From assembly GCA_963931615.1 (NCBI GenBank), contig OZ007032.1, positions 682,001 to 746,000 on the forward strand: a stretch of 64,000 nucleotides of DNA, read 5' to 3'. Each line of letters begins with the position of its first letter. Positions within the stretch are counted from its first letter, which is position 1. The position numbers and the translations under genes are program-made. Below the pieces are notes generated by a model, which was given only the letters and a program-made list of their open reading frames with translations, had not been told where the DNA came from and did no database searches. Positions 18,659 through 26,719 of the stretch are shown piece after piece. Source of the DNA: Coprenecus sp902388455. Lineage in GTDB: Bacteria > Bacteroidota > Bacteroidia > Bacteroidales > UBA932.

Positions 18659-19840
18659 ATGAACAACACTGAAAGCAGATACATGCTCAGAGGAGTCTCC
18701 TCTGCAAAGGAAGATGTACACAATGCCATCAAGAACATAGATAAAGGCCTTTTCCCTAAGGCTTTCTGTAAGATAATCCCGGACCTTTTCTCCGGTGACC
18801 CGGACTGGTGCCTGGTAATGCATGCCGACGGCGCAGGCACAAAGTCTTCTCTCGCTTACACATATTGGAGAGAGACAGGAGACATGAACGTGTGGAAGGG
18901 CATAGCCCGCGATGCTATGGTCATGAACACAGATGACCTGCTCTGTGTAGGGATATGCAGCGGAATGCTGGTGTCTTCCACCATCGGTCGTAATAAAAAT
19001 CTTATTCCCGGAGAGGTCATCTCCGCCATTATTTCCGGAACCGATGAGTTCATCAAGGCGATGGACCGTTACGGTATCAGGATGACGCTTACCGGAGGAG
19101 AGACCGCAGATGTGGGCGATCTTGTCCGTACGGTTATCGTTGACAGCACTGTCTGCGCAAGAGTACGCCGTTCGGAGATTATAGATAATTCCAGAATTTC
19201 GGACGGAGATGTCATCGTAGGACTTGCGTCTTTCGGTCAGGCTGAGTACGAGGATGAGTATAATGGGGGGACCGGCAGCAACGGTCTGACATCGGCTCGC
19301 CATGACCTTTTCGCCCATTATCTGGCCGACAAATATCCTGAGAGTTATGATCATGCCATGCCTGCGTCACTGGTATATTCGGGAAGCAGGATGCTTACAG
19401 AAAAAGAGCCGGAGACAGGCCTTACTTACGGAAAACTGCTCTTGTCTCCTACCAGGACATATGCGCCTGTGATGAAAAAGATTTTTGATGCCGGCATGAA
19501 GAACCGTATTCACGGCATGGTTCATTGTTCCGGAGGAGCCCAGACTAAGGTTCTGCATTTTGTAGATTCACTTAGAGTCATTAAGGACAATATGTTCCCC
19601 GTACCTCCTCTGTTCAAGGCTATACAGATAGAGTCCGGAACTGACTGGCAGGAGATGTACCGGGTATTCAATATGGGACACCGTATGGAAATTTATACTG
19701 ACAGGGAGGCGGCATCAGCTATGATAGACATATCCCGCTCGCTGGGAGTTGATGCCCGTATAGTCGGCAGGGTGGAGGCAGCTCCTGAGGCCGAGGTGGT
19801 TATTTCCGGAGACAACGGCACATTCGTGTATAATAAATAG
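18659..19840 (+). CDS. purM: AIR synthase (phosphoribosylformylglycinamidine cyclo-ligase), Bacteroidota form
   Basis: This 393-residue PurM-fold protein closes the imidazole ring of AIR in purine synthesis. The N-terminal ATP-binding half has HADGAGTKSSLAY and MNTDDLLCVGI, followed by LTGGETADVGDLV. The C-terminal half ends in a glycine-rich fold with GMVHCSGGAQTKVLHF and FNMGHRMEIYTD. It is somewhat longer than E. coli PurM (345), as usual in this phylum. Start at 18659 (MNNTESRYMLRGVSSAKEDVHNA) is preferred because AAGAGA precedes it. An in-frame ATG at 18635 is also possible and would add eight residues. Confidence 0.93.
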   Translation: MNNTESRYMLRGVSSAKEDVHNAIKNIDKGLFPKAFCKIIPDLFSGDPDWCLVMHADGAGTKSSLAYTYWRETGDMNVWKGIARDAMVMNTDDLLCVGICSGMLVSSTIGRNKNLIPGEVISAIISGTDEFIKAMDRYGIRMTLTGGETADVGDLVRTVIVDSTVCARVRRSEIIDNSRISDGDVIVGLASFGQAEYEDEYNGGTGSNGLTSARHDLFAHYLADKYPESYDHAMPASLVYSGSRMLTEKEPETGLTYGKLLLSPTRTYAPVMKKIFDAGMKNRIHGMVHCSGGAQTKVLHFVDSLRVIKDNMFPVPPLFKAIQIESGTDWQEMYRVFNMGHRMEIYTDREAASAMIDISRSLGVDARIVGRVEAAPEAEVVISGDNGTFVYNK

Positions 19841-19848
19841 TTTAAGAT

Positions 19849-21336
19849 ATGTCAGATTACTCCAGATATGCTGCGTTCGCAGTATTTCTGCTGGCGGGTG
19901 TCCTGTCATCTGTCTCATGCGGTGACAGGACACAGAGTGCCGGTCTGCTTCCAATAGCGCAGAAAGCTATAGGAGACAGTACCTCTATATATTATGTGGA
20001 TTTTGCGCAATATCCTGACAGTCTCCCAATGCTGCCGATTGGTGTTTTCGGTTGCGGACCGGACGGTTTTGCAGTCGCTGAAAAGCTATTGACCGCGGAT
20101 AATTTTGACAATATTACCGGGCAGCCGGTTGCTGACGGTATTGCGGATTTCGGCGGAGAGTCCATTCAGGTCTTGTTGGACAGGGCCAACAGTCCGTATG
20201 GAGGGTATCTGGAGAATGACAATCTTCCGTTCTTGAAGGAGCAGCTTGTACGCAATGCTCTTTTCCTTATGGGGGACAGGTACTACAATCTGGCTGTTGA
20301 CGAATATCAGTCGGGGTACAAGGACCCGGTCAAGATAATTCTGGTATCATCTCCTGTTGCGGATTACTACGGTCTGTCCGATATTGAAGCGCTGATGCGC
20401 GGCAGCGGAACAGGGGTAAAGGCGGTCGGGATTATTGAGAGCAGTATAAGTGAGGCTCTTTCCCGAGTGGATCAGGACGGCAATTTCTGTGTGGGCGTGC
20501 TGTATTCATCGGATGGGGTATCTTCCAGGGAATATGAATCTGTTATTCGCAAAATGGCAGCAGAACGTGGTGTTGCAGGTCATATTCAGGTGTTCAATCA
20601 GGAAGGAACAGGCATCTCTGAAGCCCTTAGAGGGGATTCAGCGTACATCGATACTTCTGCGAGAGTTTCCCGCGAATGGTATGCGGGTCCTGTTACGGGT
20701 ATCAGTTACAACAATATAGATGCTACGCTTTTCGACCGCTACGGTTTTAATACCCGCGGTAATGCTCTTCTATTCCCCGGCGGTAGCAGGAATATATCGG
20801 GAGTTCAGCTCAATTCTGTCGAGAATTATGTCCGCTATCATCTTGTGTCTTTGGTAGAAAGACATCGTCGCAGCGGAAGCCGTGTGCCGATTTCCTCCAT
20901 AATTCTAGCTGATTGCAGTTATAATCAGGTCCGGGACCTGATGGATAAGGTTATGGAAGAGCTGTACAATTACAAAAGAGGAGGAATCTACCTCTATAGA
21001 ACCAGCATATCACCGGATTTCCGATTTATTGATCCTGCGGAATGTGCAGTCCGTGAGGCCTATGCAATCCTGCGCAAGGATGGAAATCTGGCTCTCCGTG
21101 GAACCGGATCCACCCTGGTTCCGTTCATTACGTTGCCTTCTGCAACTGTTCCGGCGGATTCGCTGGATGAGTCCGGTGCTTTCAAGGCCGGATTCCGTTA
21201 CGGACGTGCGAGCGGAACGGAGGATATTACGACCAAGGCGGTGCCGTTTGCTCCTCGTTATGTGGGAGGACGGGAACTCGATGAAATGGAGAATTATTAC
21301 AAGACATTCGCATTAATAAGAAAAACTCTTTACTAA
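19849..21336 (+). CDS. Lipoprotein of unknown function, possible periplasmic-binding-like fold
   Basis: I do not recognise this 495-residue protein. It has a hydrophobic N-terminus ending LSSVSC (Cys24), a relaxed lipobox, so it is probably outer-membrane or periplasm anchored. Two segments, PVKIILVSSPVADYYG (about 162-177) and NFCVGVLYSSDGVSSREYESVI (about 209-230), look like the alternating strand-helix pattern of periplasmic binding proteins. That is only a pattern impression. It lies 9 bp after purM and 4 bp before an exonuclease gene, so it is in the same transcript. Codon use is more A/T-rich than many neighbours. Confidence 0.6.
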   Translation: MSDYSRYAAFAVFLLAGVLSSVSCGDRTQSAGLLPIAQKAIGDSTSIYYVDFAQYPDSLPMLPIGVFGCGPDGFAVAEKLLTADNFDNITGQPVADGIADFGGESIQVLLDRANSPYGGYLENDNLPFLKEQLVRNALFLMGDRYYNLAVDEYQSGYKDPVKIILVSSPVADYYGLSDIEALMRGSGTGVKAVGIIESSISEALSRVDQDGNFCVGVLYSSDGVSSREYESVIRKMAAERGVAGHIQVFNQEGTGISEALRGDSAYIDTSARVSREWYAGPVTGISYNNIDATLFDRYGFNTRGNALLFPGGSRNISGVQLNSVENYVRYHLVSLVERHRRSGSRVPISSIILADCSYNQVRDLMDKVMEELYNYKRGGIYLYRTSISPDFRFIDPAECAVREAYAILRKDGNLALRGTGSTLVPFITLPSATVPADSLDESGAFKAGFRYGRASGTEDITTKAVPFAPRYVGGRELDEMENYYKTFALIRKTLY

Positions 21337-21339
21337 TAT

Positions 21340-21933
21340 ATGCAGTATCCAGAAAGTATTTCATCAGAAGAACTTACTCAGCTTGACCATGTGGATTTCA
21401 CAGGGCCCATCGTTGTCGTGTCTGATTTGGACGAGGATTTCGTGGAGGCGATGGACTATTTGAAGAGCCAGAGGGTCATAGGCTTCGATACTGAAACCAA
21501 ACCTAGTTTTACCTCCAGTACCCCGCGCCATCATGTCGCTCTGCTGCAGCTTTCGGGCGGGGACAAAGCTTATATTTTCAGAGTCAATCAGCTCGGTCTG
21601 CCTGCTGCATTGGCCTCAATTCTTTCTGACGGCAATATCCTGAAGATCGGTGCGGCAGTAAAGGATGATGTCCGGGGCCTGATGTATTACCGCAAGTTTA
21701 CTCCCCGCGGATTCGTCGATCTTCAGAGCATGGTGGCGGATTATGGAATCATGGATAAGAGCGTGCGCAAGATGTCCGCCATTATCCTTGGGAAAAAGGT
21801 CTCAAAGACGCAGCAGCTCTCCAATTGGGAAGCACAGCAACTTTCAGGAGCCCAGCTGAAATATGCCGCGATTGATGCATGGGTATGCCGCGAGATGTAT
21901 CTTAAACTGAAATCAGACCGTCAGAATGATTAG
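21340..21933 (+). CDS. 3'-5' exonuclease, DEDDy family (RNase D-like)
   Basis: This 197-residue single-domain exonuclease degrades nucleic acid from 3' ends using two metal ions. Exo I is VIGFDTETKP (D50, E52), Exo II is in IGAAVKDDVRGL, and Exo III is YAAIDAWVCREMY with the Tyr-x3-Asp of DEDDy enzymes. HRDC domains of full RNase D are absent, so this is the short form. It overlaps the RlmI-like gene by 8 bp. RNA versus DNA substrate is not evident. Confidence 0.92.
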   Translation: MQYPESISSEELTQLDHVDFTGPIVVVSDLDEDFVEAMDYLKSQRVIGFDTETKPSFTSSTPRHHVALLQLSGGDKAYIFRVNQLGLPAALASILSDGNILKIGAAVKDDVRGLMYYRKFTPRGFVDLQSMVADYGIMDKSVRKMSAIILGKKVSKTQQLSNWEAQQLSGAQLKYAAIDAWVCREMYLKLKSDRQND

Positions 21934-23140
21934 AGTTGTGCTAAAGAAGGGCCGGGAAGAGTCCCTGCGCCGCTTTCATCCTTGGATTTTTTCCGGAGCA
22001 GTGGCATCCGTGGAGGGAGAACCGTATGAGGGAGAAGCCGTGGAGGTAGTGGCCTCGGACGGTGCCTTTCTGGCGGTCGGGCATTGGCAGAAAGGCTCTA
22101 TTGCCGTACGGATTCTCAGTTTCACCCAGGAATTCATGCCTGACAAGGACGGGCTTATGCCTCAGAGATTCTGGAAGGAAAGGATTTCCGGGGCCATGCG
22201 CCTTCGCCGGTCTTTGGGACTGTTTACTCCGGAGACGACATGCTGCCGTCTTATTCATGGGGAAGGGGATTTTCTTCCGGGGCTGATTGTGGACATTTAT
22301 GACGAGGTCGCCGTGATTCAGGCGCACTCGGCCGGAATGTATCTGTCCGCAGAGCATATTTCGCATGCCTTGCAGCAGTGCTGTCAGGGCATGGTCCGTG
22401 CTGTCTACAACAAGAGCGAGGGGACTGCTCCCCATCGTGCCGGACTGTCTCTCCATGACGGATATCTTACCGTTCCGTATATCACTGATGAGGCTGTAGT
22501 CAAGGAGAACGGACACAGCTTCGTGGTCAACTGGGCGTCCGGGCAGAAGACAGGTTTCTTTCTGGATCAGAGGGACAACCGCAGGTTGGTCGGAGAATAT
22601 GCCAGGGAGCGGAGAGTACTCAATCTGTTCTGCTATACCGGTGGTTTTTCGGTTTATGCTCTCAACCGCGGTGCAGCGTCTGTCGTTTCTGTAGATTCGT
22701 CAGCGGCGGCGGTGGACATGCTCCGCCGCAATGTGGAACTTAATATAGGAGCGGAGGATGCGGCAGTACGCCATAAGGCGGAGTGTACGGATGCCTTGGA
22801 TTATCTGAAAGATGTCAGTAGCGGGGATTTCGACCTGATGGTTGTGGATCCTCCGGCTTTTGCAAAACACAGGGACGTCCTGGACAATGCTGTCAGAGCG
22901 TACCGCCGTCTCAATGCCGCTGCTATCGGAAAGATTGCTCCCGGAGGGCTGTTGTTTACGTACAGCTGTTCTCAGGCGGTGGACCGAAGGACATTCGAGC
23001 TTACAGTGTTTTCGGCGGCCGCTCAGACAGGCCGTAGGGTGCGTATATTGCGCAGGCTTACCCAGCCCGCAGACCACCCGGTGAACATCTATCATCCTGA
23101 AGGTGATTATTTAAAGGGGCTGATGCTGTACGTTGAATAA
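21926..23140 (+). CDS. Class I rRNA cytosine-C5 methyltransferase, RlmI-like
   Basis: This 404-residue SAM-dependent methyltransferase has an N-terminal PUA domain (residues 1-75: LKKGREESLRRFHPWIFSGAV), a central RlmI-type segment, and a Rossmann methyltransferase domain. The latter has motif I NLFCYTGGFSVYALNRGA and motif IV VVDPPAFAKHRD. RlmI methylates C1962 of 23S rRNA in E. coli; the same target is an inference here. The cysteine expected near the C-terminus is in FTYSCSQAVDR. It overlaps the exonuclease gene and precedes the fRMsr gene. Confidence 0.9.
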   Translation: MIRVVLKKGREESLRRFHPWIFSGAVASVEGEPYEGEAVEVVASDGAFLAVGHWQKGSIAVRILSFTQEFMPDKDGLMPQRFWKERISGAMRLRRSLGLFTPETTCCRLIHGEGDFLPGLIVDIYDEVAVIQAHSAGMYLSAEHISHALQQCCQGMVRAVYNKSEGTAPHRAGLSLHDGYLTVPYITDEAVVKENGHSFVVNWASGQKTGFFLDQRDNRRLVGEYARERRVLNLFCYTGGFSVYALNRGAASVVSVDSSAAAVDMLRRNVELNIGAEDAAVRHKAECTDALDYLKDVSSGDFDLMVVDPPAFAKHRDVLDNAVRAYRRLNAAAIGKIAPGGLLFTYSCSQAVDRRTFELTVFSAAAQTGRRVRILRRLTQPADHPVNIYHPEGDYLKGLMLYVE

Positions 23141-23152
23141 ATATTGGAATTC

Positions 23153-23653
23153 ATGCATGAGATAAAATTAGATTCCGACGGCAGTAAGGCCGGACGTTAT
23201 GAGTCCCTGCTGCCGCAGATAAGTTCTCTGATTGAGGGCGAGACGGATATGACGGCAAATCTGGCGAATACAGCCGCCGCGCTGAAGGAGGTATTCGGAT
23301 TTTTCTGGGTAGGTTTTTATTTGGTGCGTACATCCGGAAGTGGTGTCTACGAGCTGGTTCTGGGCCCTTTTCAGGGGCCTGTGGCCTGTACAAGGATCGG
23401 ATATGGAAAGGGGGTGTGCGGATCGGCCTGGAAAGCCGCCGGGAGTATCGTGGTGGAGGATGTGGAAAAGTTTCCGGGGCATATAGCCTGCAGTTCACTG
23501 TCCCGTTCAGAGATAGTGGTTCCCATGATTGGCAGAGACGGGAAAGTCATTGGTGTTCTGGATATTGACAGCACTTCGACGGCTACATTCGACGATGTTG
23601 ACAAGTATTATCTTGAGAAGTTATGCAGGATAATTTGTAATAATTCGAAATAA
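23153..23653 (+). CDS. msrC: Free methionine-(R)-sulfoxide reductase (GAF domain)
   Basis: This 166-residue single GAF-domain enzyme reduces free Met-R-sulfoxide. The three catalytic or resolving cysteines of the family are all present: C79 in GPVACTRI, C89 in GVCGSAW and C113 in HIACSSLSRSEIVVP, with the same spacing as E. coli C84/C94/C118. Start at 23153 (MHEIKLD) is an ATG. An in-frame TTG lies three codons earlier. It is the last protein gene before tRNA-Cys. Confidence 0.93.
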   Translation: MHEIKLDSDGSKAGRYESLLPQISSLIEGETDMTANLANTAAALKEVFGFFWVGFYLVRTSGSGVYELVLGPFQGPVACTRIGYGKGVCGSAWKAAGSIVVEDVEKFPGHIACSSLSRSEIVVPMIGRDGKVIGVLDIDSTSTATFDDVDKYYLEKLCRIICNNSK

Positions 23654-23665
23654 TTACTATCTTTG
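23634..23665 (+). promoter_or_regulatory. Promoter of tRNA-Cys
   Basis: It has TTTG at 23634-23637, a 20-bp spacer, then TATCTTTG at 23658-23665. This is a full match to the Bacteroidota -33/-7 consensus, located inside the last codons of the fRMsr gene. Confidence 0.85.
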
Positions 23666-23681
23666 CGCTCCCAAAAGTTAC

Positions 23682-23752
23682 GGTACCATGGCCGAGTGGT
23701 TAGGCAACGGTCTGCAAAACCGTGTACAGCAGTTCGATTCTGCTTGGTACCT
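23682..23752 (+). tRNA. tRNA-Cys (GCA)
   Basis: The cloverleaf folds fully: a 7-bp acceptor stem (23682-23688 with 23745-23751), an anticodon stem ACGGT/ACCGT around loop CTGCAAA (anticodon GCA), and a T arm AGCAG-TTCGATT-CTGCT. The discriminator base is U, as required for tRNA-Cys. CCA is not encoded. Confidence 0.97.
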
Positions 23753-23756
23753 CAGG

Positions 23757-23780
23757 AGCCCCTTTCCGGGGCTTTTTTAT
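23757..23780 (+). terminator. Terminator of tRNA-Cys
   Basis: A 6-bp stem AGCCCC/GGGGCT (23757-23762 with 23768-23773) is followed by six T. It starts four bases after the tRNA. Confidence 0.85.
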
Positions 23781-23803
23781 TTCCAGTTTTTCAGGCAGTC
23801 GGC

Positions 23804-24337
23804 TCATTTGGTATGACGGCTGTTGCGGATCTCTGTAGAGGAGATGTCGAGCAGCGGTGCGCCGGCCAGGAATCTTACTCCGCGAATACCGGGCTGCCCG
23901 TCGTATTGTCCGCAGAGTGCGGCTCCGTCAAATCCTTTGCGCGGGTATACCCATATCCTGAATTCCCGGAGAATGTCCTTGCCGTGATACCATTTTTCCA
24001 GACTGGCGATATTGTCGGCGCCGATTAAGAGGATGAGCTCGTCTGAGGGGAACGCCTTCTGAATTGCGTGGAGGGTATTGATCGTGTATAGCGGTTCGGA
24101 CAGGCGGTACTCTATGTCGGATACTGTGATTTTCGGGGAGATACCCTTGAATGCCTCTCTCACCTGGCGGAGCCTTGCCTGCGGATCCGCAAGTATGGAT
24201 TTGTCCTTGAAAGGATTGTGCGGTGAGGGAATGATGATGACCGCGTCCACCTCCGGCATAGATGCCGCATACTCCGCAATGGAGACGTGTCCGTAGTGTA
24301 CGGGATTGAACGAGCCGAAGTACAGGGCCTTTCTCAT
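23804..24337 (-). CDS. nadD: Nicotinate-nucleotide adenylyltransferase
   Basis: This 177-residue nucleotidyltransferase makes nicotinic acid adenine dinucleotide in NAD synthesis. The class motif GSFNPVHYGH (8-17) binds ATP, and the C-terminal ISSTEIR motif is intact. Substrate-loop residues PSPHNPFK are also as expected. It overlaps gmk by four bases (ATGA), so it is the second gene of a gmk-nadD unit. It is convergent with tRNA-Cys. Confidence 0.95.
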   Translation of the reverse strand: MRKALYFGSFNPVHYGHVSIAEYAASMPEVDAVIIIPSPHNPFKDKSILADPQARLRQVREAFKGISPKITVSDIEYRLSEPLYTINTLHAIQKAFPSDELILLIGADNIASLEKWYHGKDILREFRIWVYPRKGFDGAALCGQYDGQPGIRGVRFLAGAPLLDISSTEIRNSRHTK

Positions 24338-24906
24338 TGTTCCTGACTGACGAACTGTGATACGATTCTCTCGGCCTCAGCCAGAGTATGCTCCAGGACG
24401 TCATTTTCCAGAACACGGTCGAAGCGGGGCTCGTAGAGCAGTTCCTCCTCTGCTTTTGCAACTCTCCGGTCTATCGCTTCCGCTGAGTCAGTGCCACGTC
24501 TTTCCAGCCTGCGGCGCAGTTCTTCCACGGACGGCGGTTTTACGAATACAGACAGCGCGTGGTCTCCGAAAATGCGTTTCAGATTGACGCCTCCCTTTAC
24601 ATCTATGTCGAACAGGATGACGTGGCCCTTTGTCCAGATTCTTTCCACTTCCGAGCGGAGTGTCCCGTAGAATGAACCGGGATAGACCTCCTCGTATTCA
24701 ACGAAAGCGTCCTTCGTGATAAGCTCGCGGAATTGTGCCTCGGAGAAGAAATAATACTCTACTCCGTCTTTCTCTTTTCCCCTGGGAGGACGGGAAGTCG
24801 CTGATATGGAGAATTCAAGAAAAGGGAAAACCTTCAGCAGATGTCCTACGACAGTGCTTTTGCCTGCTCCGGAAGGCGCGGAGAAAATAATTACTTTTTG
24901 GTTCAT
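24334..24906 (-). CDS. gmk: Guanylate kinase
   Basis: This 190-residue kinase phosphorylates GMP to GDP. It has a P-loop in FSAPSGAGKSTV (8-19), the GMP-binding segment ISATSRPPRGKEKDGVEYYF, and LFDIDVKGG. The frame is open upstream to 24942, but 24906 is chosen because the residues before it do not match the family and a minus-strand -7 box (24911-24918) sits immediately upstream. The box ends five bases from the ATG, so the mRNA may be leaderless. Confidence 0.95.
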   Translation of the reverse strand: MNQKVIIFSAPSGAGKSTVVGHLLKVFPFLEFSISATSRPPRGKEKDGVEYYFFSEAQFRELITKDAFVEYEEVYPGSFYGTLRSEVERIWTKGHVILFDIDVKGGVNLKRIFGDHALSVFVKPPSVEELRRRLERRGTDSAEAIDRRVAKAEEELLYEPRFDRVLENDVLEHTLAEAERIVSQFVSQEQ

Positions 24907-24910
24907 ATTG

Positions 24911-24928
24911 CAAAAATATCTAAATTTG
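24911..24928. promoter_or_regulatory. Abutting divergent promoters (gmk / aldolase)
   Basis: The minus-strand box TATTTTTG (reverse complement at 24911-24918) and the plus-strand box TAAATTTG (24921-24928) are separated by only two bases. Simultaneous initiation in both directions should be impossible. Confidence 0.75.
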
Positions 24929-24978
24929 CATGATGATAGCAAGAATATCGGATATTTAACTTAAAGACTAGATATATT

Positions 24979-25941
24979 ATGGTATCTTACAAAGATCTCG
25001 GCCTTGTGAACTCCAGGGAGCTCTTCAAGAAGGCCATCAACGGCGGATATGCTATTCCCGCCTTTAATTTCAACAATATGGAGCAGATGCAGGCTATCAT
25101 ACAGGCCTGCGTGGAGACTAAGTCACCTGTGATCCTGCAGGTGTCAAGCGGAGCGAGAAAATACGCGAACCAGACTATTCTCCGTTATATGGCCCAGGGC
25201 GGCGTGGAATACGCCAAGGAGCTGGGCTGCAATATTCCCATCGTTCTTCACCTCGATCACGGTGACAGCTTCGAGCTCTGCAAGAGCTGCATAGAGTACG
25301 GTTTCTCGTCCGTGATGATTGACGGTTCCTCCAAGCCCTATGATGAAAATGTCGAACTGACCCGTAAAGTAGTGGAGTATGCTCACAAATACGACGTTAC
25401 AGTTGAGGGTGAGCTGGGTGTGCTTGCCGGCGTAGAGGATGACGTGAAGGCGGAGAGCCATACATACACCCGTCCCGAGGAAGTTGAGGATTTCGTCAAG
25501 AAGACAGGAGTGGACTCACTTGCTATATCCATCGGAACATCCCACGGTGCATACAAGTTCAAACCCGGTCAGAAACCTGAGATCCGTCTGGACATTCTGC
25601 ATGAGATAGAGCAGCGCATCCCCGGATTCCCTATTGTGCTTCACGGTTCATCGTCAGTCCCTCAGGATATCGTGGCTGAGATTAACCATTACGGCGGACA
25701 TCTGAAGGATTCTATCGGAATTCCCGAGGATCAGCTTCGCGAGGCCGCAAAGTCGGCAGTCTGCAAGATCAATATAGACAGCGACGGACGTCTGGCCATG
25801 ACGGCAGCTATCCGGAAGGTGTTCGTGGAGCATCCTGAGGAATTCGATCCCAGAAAGTACCTCGGCCCTGCACGTGAAAAGCTGAAGCAGCTGTATATTC
25901 ATAAGATAAACTGCGTACTGGGCAGTAATGACAAGATGTAG
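24979..25941 (+). CDS. Class II fructose-bisphosphate aldolase
   Basis: This 320-residue zinc-dependent aldolase of glycolysis and gluconeogenesis splits fructose-1,6-bisphosphate. It shows AIPAFNFNNMEQMQAI at the N-terminus, the metal and active-site motif VLHLDHGDSFE, VEGELGVLAGVEDD, SIGTSHGAYKF, and the phosphate-binding VLHGSSSVP and CKINIDSDGRLA. Length and motifs fit the type found in Bacteroidota glycolysis. A tagatose-bisphosphate activity cannot be excluded, but the context gives no reason to prefer it. It is monocistronic, with terminator at 25970. Confidence 0.93.
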   Translation: MVSYKDLGLVNSRELFKKAINGGYAIPAFNFNNMEQMQAIIQACVETKSPVILQVSSGARKYANQTILRYMAQGGVEYAKELGCNIPIVLHLDHGDSFELCKSCIEYGFSSVMIDGSSKPYDENVELTRKVVEYAHKYDVTVEGELGVLAGVEDDVKAESHTYTRPEEVEDFVKKTGVDSLAISIGTSHGAYKFKPGQKPEIRLDILHEIEQRIPGFPIVLHGSSSVPQDIVAEINHYGGHLKDSIGIPEDQLREAAKSAVCKINIDSDGRLAMTAAIRKVFVEHPEEFDPRKYLGPAREKLKQLYIHKINCVLGSNDKM

Positions 25942-25969
25942 CAGTCTGCAAGGGTAAAAAATGCAAGAT

Positions 25970-26004
25970 AGGAGTGTCACATAATGGAAGCACTCCTATT
26001 TTTA
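25970..26004 (+). terminator. Terminator after the aldolase gene
   Basis: A 7-bp stem AGGAGTG/CACTCCT (25970-25976 with 25991-25997) is followed by a T-rich stretch. Confidence 0.75.
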
Positions 26005-26026
26005 TTGCTTTTTTCAAAAAAGATGT

Positions 26027-26034
26027 TAAATTTG
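26027..26034 (+). promoter_or_regulatory. -7 box of the LPP20-like lipoprotein gene
   Basis: TAAATTTG lies 31 bp upstream of the ATG at 26066. Confidence 0.65.
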
Positions 26035-26065
26035 TACTTTGTTAAATTAATTATTATTTAAACGT

Positions 26066-26641
26066 ATGAAAACAAAACTTTTCCCTATGGTACTTGCCGT
26101 CATGGCAATGGTTGTGGCCGTATCTTCCTGCGGCGGTTCGAAGAAGATGAATGCAGGTAAGACTGAAATCATCCAGCCGTTCAATACACCTGCTGATATG
26201 TCCGATGCCGAGTATTTCCGTGCTACGGCTTCCGGAACGAGTCCGGATCAGGAGATGGCCAGGACTATCGCAGATATGAACGCCCGCACTCAGTTGGCTA
26301 CTCAGATATCTTCCGTCCTGAAGGGTGTTACTGAAAGGTATATGAACCAGATTAATGTGGCTGATAAAGCCGAATTTTCCCAGAAAGTGGAACAGAATGT
26401 AAGGCTTGTTGTCAACCAGGAACTTAATGGTGCTGTTGTAAGAGGTACGAAGCTCTATCAGAATGAGAACGGTTCATATGAGTATTGGGTTAATATTGAA
26501 ATGCCCCGTACAAAGATTATGGACGGTCTGGAGGAGGCTATATCCAGGGATGAGAAACTGGCTGTAGACTTCGATCAGCACCTCTTCATGAAGACATTCG
26601 AAGAAGAGATGGCACTCGAGATGCAGAAGAATGCCAAATAA
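26066..26641 (+). CDS. LPP20-like lipoprotein
   Basis: This 191-residue lipoprotein has a signal peptide with lipobox VSSC (Cys22), followed by a Gly/Ser/Lys linker. The body matches the LPP20 pattern: an FRATASGTSPDQEMARTIADMNARTQLA helix in which the protein name is effectively repeated as alternating A/R residues, a TERY/QINVADKA segment, and YEYWVNIEMPR. LPP20-fold lipoproteins sit at the outer membrane; function is unclear. It has its own promoter and is followed by a terminator, with the transglutaminase-like gene beginning just after. Confidence 0.82.
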   Translation: MKTKLFPMVLAVMAMVVAVSSCGGSKKMNAGKTEIIQPFNTPADMSDAEYFRATASGTSPDQEMARTIADMNARTQLATQISSVLKGVTERYMNQINVADKAEFSQKVEQNVRLVVNQELNGAVVRGTKLYQNENGSYEYWVNIEMPRTKIMDGLEEAISRDEKLAVDFDQHLFMKTFEEEMALEMQKNAK

Positions 26642-26661
26642 GTTATTGATTTTGTAAATTT

Positions 26662-26702
26662 AAAGCTCCCCCTTGCTGCAAGCAGTTCGGCGGGGGCTTT
26701 AT
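26662..26702 (+). terminator. Terminator after the LPP20-like gene
   Basis: The stem AAAGCTCCCCC/CGGGGGCTTT (about 26662-26672 with 26690-26700) encloses a smaller TTGCTGCAAGCAG hairpin. It is followed by only a short T stretch, so read-through into the next gene is plausible. Confidence 0.65.
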
Positions 26703-26719
26703 TGTAAAATAAGGTAAGT

